Origin: Mimachlamys varia
Lineage: Eukaryota > Mollusca > Bivalvia > Pectinida > Pectinidae
Length of the DNA stretch: 64,000 nt
NCBI GenBank assembly: GCA_947623455.1
Contig: OX392527.1
Coordinates: 30,062,201-30,126,200, forward strand
Reading direction: 5' to 3'
The notes under the pieces were generated by a model. The model was not told the origin of the DNA and searched no databases. It saw only the letters and a list, made by a program, of their open reading frames with translations. Of this stretch, positions 37,017 to 49,900 are shown one piece after another (within the stretch, counting starts at the first letter, position 1; each line of letters opens with the position of its first letter). A program made the translations under genes and the position numbers.

Positions 37017-38296
37017 ATATACACGCTCACTTTCCGTTCCATTAACTCTGTATGTTTCGCTTCTTTTAGAATATCATTATCACTGTAAAGGAGCTGCTTT
37101 GTCATCATTCATCCACATATGAATATAAATTTACAATTTTCTGAATATAAGATGAATATGTGATATACATTCTCTGTCACTAAATTGAAATTCCCGAGCG
37201 CGTCCCCGTGCTGCCATGACAGTAACAATGCAGAGGGATCTGCCTGTAGCTCTCCCTGCCTGCCCCCAACCTTTTACTACACACCAAATTTTCCCCATCG
37301 CTGCCCCCTTTATAGGTCTACTGATGTATCTGTCAACAAGAAACTCACCCCCACCCCAAACCAACCTCCCCGTGGATGATATCTACCTCTCCGTCAAACA
37401 TATACGCGCCGTTTTATAATTAATGTAGGACATTTAATTACCATACCATAACGTCACGAGACAGTAATTTAATTGTGGACAATTTACCCTGTCATGTTTG
37501 TTTATCATTTAGATCCATATTGATTTCAGAAATGTAATAATGCTTTGTTTTTGTGTTTATGTTATGCGTTAAACTTGTAAACACACCATAAACAGTATTT
37601 GATTACTATACCTCAATCAAATATGTGTACAATTTAGTTTTAAAATTACAAAGTTCACTTGAGATATATTTTCACATTAAATTTAACTGAAAATAAAAAT
37701 AAAACAAAATACCCATTGAGACTGCATGAAGCATGTAATACGGATATTTCAGCACTTGTGTTGTAATATATATACACACAGACCAAAGTGTGAGGGGGGG
37801 GTGGGGGGTGGAGGGGGGGGGGGGCAGCAGTGTGACCCACAAACACTGCCATGTTGGGTAGGTAGCGGGGTAAATGACCCCACATTTTTACCGATATTCG
37901 ATATGGATTTTGTGGTATTGATTCAGGTGGCTTACAAGTCTGCACTTTGTCACACGGCGGATACACCTGACATGAGTAACACAGGGAACATGTACGTATC
38001 TTAATATTTCAGACGGAAGAAAAATTAAATAAAATCAAACGAGTGTAACATACACAATTGTATAAGAAAATAAAGTAAACATATTTAAGATTTGTAATTA
38101 TTACGCTAATACTGATGGATACTGTTGACTTAATTGAACAACTTCCACCTTGACACCGTTGTTCTATAAAGGAATATAACTGTTTGTTGAGAGTGATTTT
38201 AATTGTAACACCGCTAATAATACTGCGAGTCTAGAGAGTGTGGGCCGGGCATAGCGGGTACGCTGCCTGTAAGCACAGCTTTGAGGTTGCGAACCC
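37017..38296. other. Intergenic sequence with a strong G-rich tract
   Basis: No gene is recognised. The notable content is the G-run cluster at 37794-37824. Open frames across it (for example a glycine run on +) reflect the homopolymer and not a protein. Confidence 0.4.
37794..37824 (+). other. G-quadruplex-forming tract
   Basis: G8-T-G6-T-GG-A-G12 on the + strand, that is four or more G-runs with one-base loops. This matches the accepted G-quadruplex pattern without ambiguity. The flanks are ordinary AT-rich sequence. Homopolymer length could be affected by sequencing error. Confidence 0.7.
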
Positions 38297-38330
38297 CTTT
38301 GATTGGCAGGGGTGGGCGGGGCCAGATAAC
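38297..38330 (+). promoter_or_regulatory. Possible netrin-proximal promoter elements
   Basis: An inverted CCAAT core (GATTGG, 38301-38306), a GC/KLF box GGGGTGGGCGGGGCC (38309-38323) and AGATAA (38324-38329) are adjacent. They lie about 680 bp upstream of the netrin start codon, on the strand and at the distance plausible for its promoter or first untranslated exon. No TATA box is evident. The link to netrin is inferred from position only. Confidence 0.35.
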
Positions 38331-39010
38331 AAGAGAGGGTTTACGTTCACAGGTCTAGAAAGCGACCAAAGCTATATGGCGTATAATCCAATTCGTGGTC
38401 TAATTGCCCTGCGCAGTGCTGCTTGATAGAGTGTTTCATGACTTTCACATCCACGGTGTTGAGAATCTGACATGGAATCGTATGTAGCAGACCGGGCTTA
38501 GACAGATAGTACCGGTACTAGGTGAGAGGGCTCCCCCAGTCATCAGCTAGCCACGGAATATATACTCTGTCAGGGAGTGCAAAGTTATCTCTACCAGCTT
38601 ACATGGTATTTTACTAATTACATCAGTGTGAGTTATCAAACAAACTCGAGGAATCATCAGATCGAATATCGATAACGTGGATCCTATAATTGTGGATTTC
38701 TCGGACACGGAATCATGACTCTGGGTGTCGCGGGATTCCTTCCGCATGTGGCGGGAGTATGAGACGAATGGTCAGTAGTGTCATATTGGGATGTAACTGG
38801 GTCCCCCGGCCGGGCTGTGGGTACTGTGGACCTCCAACTCTCAACATGTGTAACTGGGGGTAGCTTCTCTACACGTATAGATCAATAATACCTATACTTT
38901 ATCGAAAAGTAATTTTATCACATATAGTCATGCTACCTCCAGAGAGAGATTGTAATCGGTAAATATCTATAAGTTGTGATTTGGTAAATATACATGGAAT
39001 CTAGTTTAGA

Positions 39011-40043
39011 ATGAGAACCGGAAAGATTAAACCATCGTTAAAAATGTATAGATTAACTTTACTATTGAGTTTTCTAAGTTCCCATTTTGTACTGGCCTCC
39101 CCCTCCTATCTGAACATGTTCCAACAACCTGCCAATACGGACCCCTGTTATGACGATCGCGGGGAACCCACCCGGTGCGTACCCGACTTCGTCAACGCGG
39201 CGTTCGCGAAAGAGGTTTACGCTTCAAGCACGTGCGGGGCACCTGCAAGTCAGTACTGTAAGTCAACTCTGGGCAAGGACAATGGGATAATTCGGAACTG
39301 TTTTATATGTGATGCCAATCATCCAAAGAGGCAGCACCCCGCTTCCTACCTAACAGATCTGAATAACCCCAACAATGTAACGTGCTGGATGTCCGATACG
39401 TACGTCCAGTATCCTCAAAATGTCACCCTCAAATTATCTTTAAACAAAAAATATGAAATGACGTATATAAGTTTACAGTTTTGTTCCGCAAGGCCTGCAT
39501 CGATGGCCATTTATAAAAGTATGGATTACGGCAATACGTGGGTACCATTCCAATATTATTCAAACGCATGTAAAAAGATGTATTCCAAATCTCCCCGAGC
39601 TGTCATAACCAAGGCCAATGAACAGGACGCTCTGTGTACAGAGGCATACAGTAATATCGAACCCCTATCCGGAGCCAGAGTAGCCTTCAGCACCCTGGAG
39701 GGCCGACCATCCGCCTATGATTTCGACAACAGTCCTATCCTACAAGACTGGGTGACGGCCACCGACATCATGGTCGTCTTCAGTAAGCTGAATACGTTCG
39801 GGGATGAAAGCTCGAATGATGAGGCTGCCAGGAAGAGCTACTATTACGCCTTGTCTGACTTCGCGGTCGGAGGAAGGTGTAAGTGCAACGGACATGCTTC
39901 CAAGTGCATCGAAAACCGGGAGGGTCGCCTGGAGTGTGACTGTAAGCATAATACGGCGGGATACGACTGCGAGAAATGTAAAGCGTTCCACTCGGACCGC
40001 CCGTGGGCCCGGGCCAACAACAAGGATGCTAACGAATGTGTGG
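39011..40043 (+). CDS. Ntn: Netrin, first coding exon (signal peptide, LamNT, first LE module)
   Basis: This encodes the N-terminal 344 residues of a secreted axon-guidance netrin, a laminin-related ligand of DCC/UNC-5-type receptors. A signal peptide ([18 protein letters not shown]) follows the second in-frame Met at 39044. Either Met could start translation, but 39044 gives the more typical signal peptide. The laminin N-terminal domain spans about residues 45-285. It has netrin signatures such as [36 protein letters not shown] and [15 protein letters not shown]-glycosylation motifs occur at NNVT and QNVT. The first laminin-EGF module starts at Cys290 ([10 protein letters not shown]) and runs to NECV344. 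The frame then hits G|GTAAGT (donor 40044), a phase-1 intron after NECV. As I recall, this is also where vertebrate NTN1 is split. LE modules 2-3 and the C-terminal NTR domain are not in this window, so they must lie beyond 64,000 or in small exons I missed. The exon looks intact. Confidence 0.95.
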
Positions 40044-40049
40044 GTAAGT
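40044..40049 (+). other. Ntn: Splice donor of netrin first coding exon
   Basis: GTAAGT matches the consensus exactly, and the exon side ends ...GTG-G, giving a phase-1 junction. Reading through adds eleven unrelated residues before a stop at 40070, confirming the exon border. Confidence 0.9.
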
Positions 40050-40627
40050 ACATTGTATACAAAAGTATATAAACACTAGTGTAGCATTCTCCTTTTTTGT
40101 CTGGTTTCTTAATTTTGAAAAAATATATAAATCACTGATAATAAAACTTATAATTAAATACTTGTTAAACATAAATTTAATTCTACATTTTTGTGTATAA
40201 TAACCAATATAAAAAATAGTCCGCTTGGTCATAATAAAATGAGTAGGTGTGTTGTTTATGGGATATTCTGAGAGAATTAGTTTTTATATCAAAAATTCCT
40301 TTTTTCTAAAGCAAAATTTTAAAATGAATAAATTGTTTAACACTATTTGCAATTAAATTCTTAAAAATTATTGTGTGTTGCACAGGTTTTGATAGGGAAA
40401 AAGTCATTTTGTTGAGAACGCTGAAAATAATAGACATAAATAAACCTTCTCAGTTATAATGAATTATACAGTGTAAAATAGCTTGTTCTATTTTCTGTTA
40501 CTAGATAAATATTTGAGAATTAAAGAGAACAGGTCTTCTTTGATTTGGTCCAATATTTTGTTTAATTAAGGAGTGATATGCTATACTGTAGTTAAAATTA
40601 GAACTCTATGGAACAAAAGATAACCCA

Positions 40628-40790
40628 ATGGAGGAATGGGTATTTTTCTCCTGAATGACACATCATTTCAAGATTATTCAATGTAAGAATGAGCATTTTT
40701 CTTCTGAATGACACATCATTTCAAGATTATTCAATGTAGGAATGAGCATTTTTCTTCTGCATGAGTGACACATCATTTCGAGAAAAAAAC
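40628..40790. repeat. Short tandem repeat, 3 units of about 55 bp
   Basis: Three units share GAATGAGCATTTTTCTTCTG, GACACATCATTTC and AAGATTATTCAATGTA. The first unit is GAATGGGTATTTTTCTCCTG, and the last has a 4-bp insertion (GCATGAGTGAC). Confidence 0.85.
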
Positions 40791-43199
40791 GTGCAAATTA
40801 GGGCTCCCCGACACGTGTCGTTCTGACCCGGTAGGGCGTCCGAGCAACAGTTCCACTCCTCCAAGGAACCCCTGCACTGAACCGATTTAGATTTTAATGA
40901 AAATAGATACGGATATTTTACTTGTTACAGTTGTTGTCGATTCAGATTAACTGGCCCCATCTTCCGCCGTAATCTTCTCTGTGGAGGTTAAAGTACTCTA
41001 ACTACAGGAAGGGACAAAAATTTCTGTAAAATAAGTGTTTGATAAATATCGTGTTGAGATTAGCTGTGAGTAAAAATGTGTTGGATGCATTGTAAAATAA
41101 ATAGCCTTATCGCCGTACGGTTTTTGACGTGCTATAGTATTTTGTGTTTTGTCCTGATGGCCGTCTGCTAGCAACACTGGTAACAATGTCTGTTGGATTT
41201 TTTTAAAGTAAAACTACATAATCGATATTTTAACTGGCAAGATATTTTCGTAATTCAACAAAATAGTCTTGTAAGATTTTATGTTTTTATGTTAATTCCA
41301 TATCACACAGTCCTATACTCAGTTCTTAAGTTATTTTTTGCTGGTGATAATAGATAAATAAATGTTGAATATTTAAGTTTTAAGATATGTTATTTATGTG
41401 TTTACGTCTTAACCGGAGACGCGGGCTGATCGTATCAAGAAAGCTTCAATTCCGAACTCCGCTCACCGGGCATTGTAGAATTTTTAAATATACTTTCATA
41501 CATTTCTCCAACCAATTTAGATTTATTTATTACAGTTTTAGAAAGAAATATACATGATAGTCGACCTTTTGAATTTTCATTACTCTCTAGAGGTCTATAA
41601 AAGCGGCTGTTTGGATCTGTTTTTTATATTTTACAATAGACAATACGTTACTAGTCTATGGAATGACAAATGTTTGTGTACTATTAGCGGAGTATTGAGA
41701 AGTAGTTAGTGTGTACATTGACTCTATGCACTATTACGTTGATAGATGTGCCACGAACGTTAGTTCGGTCAGCGATGAAGGTTTCCTATTAACTGTAAGA
41801 ATTTTCGTTGCCTGACTGACAGCCATTTGAGTGTTTCGCTGACTCACATAGTCCGATACCCGACCGTATTCTGATACCCAACAACAAACACTTCCCAAAT
41901 ACCTCTCCAGACATCACGCTAATTAGTATTAGAAACAAAACAGGTATTGTTTTCACAGCGTAAAACATATATTTCTGTGAAGAAAAACGTTGAATAGATC
42001 ACAATTAAAACAATTGTTATTGATTTGAATTTTAATATCGTACATCCTAACACAGAGATGATTGAGCAGTTATTTTAATTGTCGGTAATCCCGTCTGACA
42101 GCTATATCGGGTAATTTTGTTTACACTGTATTGTTTATTAACCTGCCATACGATGGAAATAAACACGACTTAGGGGGAGTAATCCTCCATTGTTCGCGGT
42201 CTTAAAGCAGTGTCCCCTAACAGGTTTTCACGCCGAATGTGTTTCCGGTAATAGGGTTAGCTCGCAGGTGTCGACAGTAATCCCTGATTAGGCTGGACGT
42301 TAGACGCTCGCTATACCTAGCTGGAATGGTAACGACATGCCCACACTAAACCCGTCGTCATCACATTCCGTACCCACACCTCTGCCTGTAACGCCTCTCA
42401 TTCAATTGTCAACACACGTTTTCTTCCAATAAATTCAAATAAAAAAACCTTTTTTTTTAGATTTATCTCACAGAAAGAAATTATTGAATATTTCTGGGGA
42501 AGTCAACCGTTATTTACTTCTAAGGGAAGCTACTGACAAATTCTCACTTCTATATATACAATTTTTATTGTATGACGATATATTGTGACGGCTTATCGGC
42601 ATTATAATCTGAGATGACATGATTTCGTCCTCGTCCGACACACTTGAGGTGGATGGGACGCTGACAGATAGAAACACAGATATGTAATGAATAGGTGACA
42701 AAGGGGTAGGTCCTTTGAAGTTAATTGTATGACTATGATAGTCATATTTCAGCAACCAATAAATCTTTTAAATTTCCATTTTAATATATTAAATATAAAC
42801 TACGAATAAAATTTGAATATGATTTCCCATGATCAGGGTTTGGTGTAAGACGGGGAGCGTCTATAGAATGACAGTGCTATACATGCGAGTAACAACGATC
42901 ATAGTTTAATTTATTTTCAAGCTTTGTCCAAGTTATTTTCTTTATGTATTTTATTTAGGAAATATATGTCATAATTACATTCGCATAACTTACAATAATT
43001 GATTTACACCATTTAGAATATTTTCTTTAATAGAAATTGCCTTTGTATCGTTTTGTAAATTTGCCATAATGTGAATATGAGATAAATGTCAGCCGATCCC
43101 ACGACGTAGACTGGGGAGAACAACATACACTCTCCGCAGGTGTAGCCGCTCAAAATGTACATATATTGTTATTGTGTGTTTTGAAGAGACAATCAACAG

Positions 43200-43870
43200 G
43201 GAAAGTGAGCACATCTGCCCGTGATAACCCTGGTAACGATACTACTGCGCTATTCCGTGATAACCCTGGTAGCGATACTATAGCGCTACTCCGTGAATAT
43301 CTTTCTTTGCGAACCCTCTGTAACAATACAGCCCCCTCCCGTTCGTTAAAACCTGCCTATGAGAACACGGGGTAGGGGGTGGGGGGTCCCGAGAAAGTGT
43401 CTCAGCGCCAGCTCCTTAAATATCTGTCTGTGAGAACCCGGGGTATCCAAATAGTGTCCCATTCGTGAATATCCGGTCAACACGACAGTACCATCTCAAT
43501 GAATATCTATCTGTGAAAACCCTCTGTAACATAACAGCGCCCCTTCGTGAATATATGTGATGACAGGGTAACACGACATTTCCCCTTCGCGAGTATTTAT
43601 ACGTGATACCCGTGATAACCCAGGCTTACACGACAGCGCCCATCCGTGAATACCCAACAGCGCCCCTACATGAATATTTTCCGTGATAACACACGCTTAC
43701 ACGACAGAGCCCCTCCGTGAATATTTATCTGTGATAACCCAGACTAACACAACAGCGCCCCTCCGTGAATATTTATCTGTGATAACCCAGACTAACTCAA
43801 CAGCGCCCCTCCGTGAATATTTACCCGTGATAACCCGGACTAGTACGACAGCGCCCCCTACGTGTATTTC
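43200..43870. repeat. 48-bp minisatellite, about 10 partly decayed units
   Basis: The words CCGTGAATATTTATCTGTGA, TAACCCAGACTAACAC and GACAGCGCCCC recur. The three clean units at about 43716, 43764 and 43812 are spaced 48 bp, giving a 16-residue repeating frame. Units upstream (43220-43680) are degenerate and irregularly spaced. A G-run cluster (43369-43386) lies among them. Confidence 0.85.
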
Positions 43871-46615
43871 CACGCGCCACCATCTTGTACTTGTGAACAC
43901 ATCCTCTCGATTCATTCTTGCCCTGGTATCAGATAAGGGTGTTTGTGTAGTTACAATCTGTTATTATAGTGTGGGTAACATGCTTTGATGCCAAACAAAT
44001 GAAAAGCTCTTTCCGATGTGAAGTTGGTTTACAATAATAGTTTCAGAGTTTCTCGCCACCTGTAAAAACCTTACTGAAAATATAATGACATTGAAGTTAT
44101 TAGAACTGTCTGATCTCACCATCACATAATTGTCACAAGTTAGAAAAAAATATAAGTGTGCAGTTCTCTTCCGACTGTTGAGGGATATTATTCATATTTA
44201 GATTGTAGTAGTGCTACATAGAAAATTATTAACTGGCTCAATATTTAAAGGGCGGCTCCCCTATCGTACTTAACAGTGAAAGATACATCAGGCGATGTAT
44301 TACAATATATTCATACAATCACTAAAATAAAGATTTCCTTAAAAGATCCGAAGAGGGTGAAAGCGTTTGGAAGTCTGTCGTCTTATTTTAATTTATTTCA
44401 TCTTTATACCTACCTACACAAGGAAACAATTTTTTACATATTATAATCACTTAAATCACATCACGCATACACACGATCATTAAATACTTAAGTAGTTAGG
44501 GCATTAAGAACGTTGTATAAAATAAGATTGTAGTTTTGTATAATTTTTTCTCACACTTTATTAGTTTTATTAGATAATAATCCTATCAATTAGTTTTCTA
44601 TCACTGACCATATTGAAAATGAATATGGTATATATATATATATGATTGGTCCTGTGTAGATATTATATTTCAGTTGTGATATATTTCACCAATTGAACAT
44701 TCCGTATCTATTTCTGCGAACAAAATGTCACGATATTTTGCCATCTTTCTCTGTAAATAACAGTCAATAGCACAATATGACAATACAACAATACACTATA
44801 TAAACAGCAGTACAATCTTTTATTCAAGAGATATCATGAATGTAACCTGTTGACACTGCTGATGAGAATACTTGTATCATGTTATATCACGAACGCCTTC
44901 ATGACATTCACAATAACCATTATCAGGAACAATAGATATATTCAACTTGTGATCATCTATTAGTACAACGCGTTATTGCCGGCTCTTTCTATAGATAAAA
45001 CTTTGTAATAAGGACATACAATGTACAAAATATCTTGTCAGGAAGTCAGTTTGAATATAATAATTTCTGACACCACGAAGATGAAATATTGTGATTCAAT
45101 GTTGTTCATTGTAGTTGATAACGGTGTGAAATTATAACGAAAACATGTCCAAATATTCATCATACAAATATGCAGTTAGATTTGTATTATATATAGATTA
45201 TAACAAAATCTTCTTAAGAAAAAGTAATCATATTTTAGTATAGTGCACAGACCTGAGAGAAAAGCACAAGTCGGGGTAGTATTATGTTGTACAATTGTAT
45301 TATAGTTTTGTGTTTCAAAGAAATATATCTTTATAATTAGCTGATAAATATATCTAAATATGATAATGTTACAAACCACCTGCTGATAACAATGATATAG
45401 GGGTTTTGTTTCTTTTGACAACAACATCCTATTTACACAGTGTTAGTGTTGTTGCTAGATATCTTTATTTGATACGCGTGCACGTGGACAATATCTGAAA
45501 TGTTCAGAGAACTGAAGTTTCTTCGAAATTCTCGTCCATAGGAGAAACGTTTAGTCAATATACTTCCAACATGATTCGTTATGGAGAGAACATTGTTAGT
45601 ATGTTCCTCTCGTGAAAATATCATTGTCAATGCCCAATGCTCTAATATATACTTTACTATACAGTCACGAGTTTTAAAACATATATGAAACCTACCCTTT
45701 AAAACTGGCTATTTGCATTTAAATATTATTACTCCGGCGAAATCGACATCAAGTTCGCTTGATATATAAATTACCTAAGATTGAATATAAAGTAATTAAA
45801 GTACACTAATGCCGATTGCATGAAATAACTTCCAATGGTAATACAATGGAATTTGATTATGTGGTACATGACGAGGTTACTGATCAATCCTCTATGTTGT
45901 CTTGGTGGTCACTGTTGCCTTTTCATCCTGTTTTGACGTTTTTTTCTGCTCATGTCTTTTTTGTCCTGACGTTGTGTTCAATGCTATTGCTTGTCTGTCA
46001 CTTAGAATTTGTACTCTTTTTAATATTTTGATATTGGGGAAACCACAACCTCCTCGTTTTACTAGAGATGACTATTGAAGGAAACTCCTGCACAATACGA
46101 AGTTTCCGGTAGTAACCTTTACCGGGACACACAACCAACCAGAGTAAGCTATCCTAAGTCTGCTATACTATTCGAAAAAAAAAATATGTTCTCTTGTTTC
46201 TGTATCTTTTTCCTTTCGAATGCTTTCATGACAATTCTCGGTTTTGGCTTTACATAAAAAAAACAAAAACAAAAAAGCAGCAGTAAAGGAGCTGAATGTA
46301 ATTGTTCTCATTGATGTGTGAGACAAACCAATGTCGTATTTATTAGTACTGATTTGCCTATAATGTTCAAGTTGGCGGTAAGATTGGCCCGTTATCAGTT
46401 TAAGCGGTGAAATGCCTTGCTACTGTGTAATCATATGTTACATTGAACTACGTGGCCTTTCAATGGTGCAATAATAATATGTACAGTTGTAATGTAACCT
46501 TAGCTGTACCACAAACAAAGCGATGCATTTATACGTCAATATCTCGTAGATTCGAAGTATTCGTGCACGATGTTATTTCATGTTCTCATTTTCTCTTTCA
46601 ATCGTTGTTTCATTT

Positions 46616-46965
46616 TCGCCATTTTAGTCTCATTGAGAATTTTTTGCATCTTTGTGTGAAATGAAGATGGACGTTTTTGAGTATGCTTGTTAGTGTGCTT
46701 ACTGGTTGTGATTGACAATGATGACTCGGTTCTCATTTGAGAAATGGAGTTTTACTTCGATGTGACCAAGATTTACATGGCAGGTGGTGGTCGATAAAGC
46801 AGAAGACGCTTACTCTTCCGGAACACATGGTCTTATTATCTTGTATACTTTTGCAAGGGTCTCCTTGTAAATCTTTCCCCTTTGTTCATATTTTGCCGCT
46901 AGTGAAATCGATTTTGAGTTTGGATGAGGGTTTTGTTGTCGCTGCGGTATTCTCTAATTATCATC
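46616..46965 (+). repeat. Dispersed repeat, copy 2
   Basis: Homologous to the reverse complement of 28300-28650 over about 350 bp, with the same word order (GAAGATGGACG, GTTTTTGAGTATGCT, AAGATTTACATGG, GAAGACGCTTACTCTTCC, TTTGTTCATATTTTGCC). Sequence outside these limits does not match, so both copies share sharp ends. A 114-codon frame (46737-47081) crosses it, but the other copy lacks an equivalent, so coding is not supported. Confidence 0.8.
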
Positions 46966-49900
46966 ATTTGATGCGTGTCTTTGTTGCTGGTGTTCGGATA
47001 CTGAGCCGTATCTACACGAAAACAAACTTAGGCTATTTTGAATATATATTCAATGTATCTGCAGGAAAGAAAATACTTTGAACGTTTGGACATGTCAACA
47101 ATGTCAATACTATTCGAGTGGCAGTATTAATATGGATTTGAGAGTTTTTCTGGCGGATTTTATTGCATGGCGTACAACTGTACTTGAATTCCTAAACATC
47201 ATGGCAATCTCTGTCATTGGTAGAAGGTGTTGGACCCCTCGTGTTTCTTACCACGGCTGATTGTCTAATTTTCCCACTTTGGCCTCTCGAGATCTGCCCT
47301 GTTAGCATGTATGAGAAGTGGTACCCTCTCTAAGTTGATGATCCCTTCCCTTGCCTGATGACCACCTCCCGGTTTTCCTGTGGTGCTGTCCGTGATAAGA
47401 CACTGCTGACGAAGGAACCACATCCTGTGGTCTAAGTATCCCGGACTCCGGACCTGTCCATAAATCATTCTGAAAATCTACAAAATAATATGACTTGGAT
47501 CCCCCGACATGCGGTAAATGTTTGGGATAAACCGGCCCTGCCTGGCCGCCATTGGCAGGCGGAGACGTGATAATACTCTCAGTTCAATCTGACTTTCGCT
47601 GTTTGATCAGGTTCTACGAGAATATCATACGAGATGACAAGGATTTGCAAAAATAACCTGACCCGCTTGTTTAAGTCTCATCGGCTTACTGTGTGTGAGG
47701 GAGCATTACTCGCCGTCGATACTTGGTTATTGCTTCGCCCGTCTGCATGTTGGAATCCACTGATCATGTCAGCCAACGTATGAAGGTCGTAATTTATCAA
47801 AACGTACAAAGTAAATAAGTTCGATGCAATGTAGGTAACATACTACAACTAGCCATTGTCTGCTTATATTTAAACGTGCTCCACATTTCCAATCAGTCCT
47901 ATGCACTCAACGTAACCGCGCGTTTTTAATTAAACAAAATATTTGAAAATAAATTTACACCATTGAAATGAGTCATGAGAAAATTCTTCCTGGAATGTAT
48001 GAGAAAGTGTCAATATATGTGACCCGTGTCATCGTTATAGGTTTATGGACTAGCTCACATAAAGTTTGGTTTCCGAGTACCCTGCCCGGGGAGTGCTTCT
48101 GATAAGCAGGTGCGAGGGGGTTGTACCTATATAGTACTTGTACGTGACAAATGTAGAGAGACACCAATACCTTCAGAGTGTGAAAAAATTACTATTGAAA
48201 TTATAGCACTTAGTATCTGTCGGAACCTACCAGCCCGGACTGGCGAGGAGCGAAGTGGGGCTAAGACAAATATTGAACTTGTGTCGATATGTTGATAACA
48301 AGCTAACTGCCTAGGCAGATACTCTTTTCATCAAAAGTGATGTTTAAATTAAATTTGAGGATCGGCGATTGATTCTTTATCAATTCGCCACTGGTTTTCG
48401 CCAGCTTTGCTATCATTGTGTCACATGTAGAGTATAATTGGTATAGACTAGGGGTATATCAACAGTGCACGATAGCTGTGGCTGAGGGTAATACCCCCAC
48501 ATAGTCTTCCACACCTAACCAACAAGTCACTAACGAACATCTCGCCACTCAGCCGAGCTTCTCGCCACTTCGACTATTTACATATGTATTCAGAGATTAT
48601 AATTACTTCATGTTAAACGGTCATTAAACCAAATATCATTAATGTAGGGGAATTCTCGTTGTATGACACACGGAGGGGTTACACAGGTATCGGACCACCC
48701 TAGTGTGGATCAGCTATACGACAAGGCTAACTAAGGTAGACCTATTCTGAATTTACTCTCAAATGCAAGTCCTCACTTATGTCCGTACTAACACTCGAGG
48801 AAAGATTGCCGAACACCCGAACTCAAGGCTGAAGGAACATATACGATAAAACCATTATTTTCGTACATTATGCCTTACAGTTGTAGAATTACATATTAGT
48901 AAAGAATGACTGATCGGTGGAATTATCGTGTTTATCTGAAACAGTTATGTTAATATTAAGTTGGATAAACAGAAAACCTTCCCAATTTTAAAATTATCTA
49001 ACGAGGGTTAGATAAACACTAGTATTCTTCCTTTACCAAATCATCAATGAATATGTCAGAAAAGTAGTATTTTATCGCCACAGTTTTAATTCGATTTTAA
49101 GTTGACGCCATTTAACATTGGGAATTCATTTTTAACCGACAAATCAACTTCCAGCCTTTAAATATTTTCATTATTTCTTGCTATTTTGTACCCAGGTTGG
49201 GAGGGCTATAGACTCTGTTCATGATGTGATAAAGATAACATTTAATACTTTGAAGTATCGCACTAAACACGAATACATGCCTTTCTGGATTTTTTACATG
49301 TATTAAATTGTAATGTTCCTCATAATAGAACTTGAGATGCAATACGTCAATAAATGAGACTCTAACGAAATTTTCAAATATTTTCGAAATACTTTGACAA
49401 ATTTGATGCGAGATCGTTAAAAACAAATGTTGGTTTTCATGATAACAGTTTTTTGGTAATATATCCTATTCTCAGAAACCTGTGCAGATAAACTTTTCTT
49501 AAAACGCAGAAGAAATTACATGTGGGAGGGTAGACAATGGGGTTGTGCACTATTCGGAAACTGTATATCAAATGGATGGGTAATGAGGTTAGACTTTTAT
49601 TTCTAATATGCTAATATACCTGTAACGGAAGTAATGAGTAATGGGAGTGGGTGTTGATCATGTTTTCAATTGTTAACACATTCTATCTAATGTGTATTGA
49701 ATATATTAGCAATAATGATTTTAATTTACAAATTATTAATTTTGTTGATGTTTACCCTGTCTTTTTGTTTGGTATTTGACGCTCTTGCTGTTTTAAACCT
49801 TAATGAGCTATTTATGTAAAATTGATATCTGCTTCTGTCCTTTTGCTTAATGCTTCTTTTTGATGATATATTGATATTGAAAAAAGCTGCGGTTATGACC

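Noticed and set aside
39740..40079. Antisense and alternative frames over the netrin exon
   Set aside because: They are shadows of the netrin coding frame, which is supported by domain signatures and a splice donor.
46737..47081. 114-codon open frame as a gene
   Set aside because: It lies largely in the dispersed repeat; the paralogous copy at 28.3 kb does not keep the frame.
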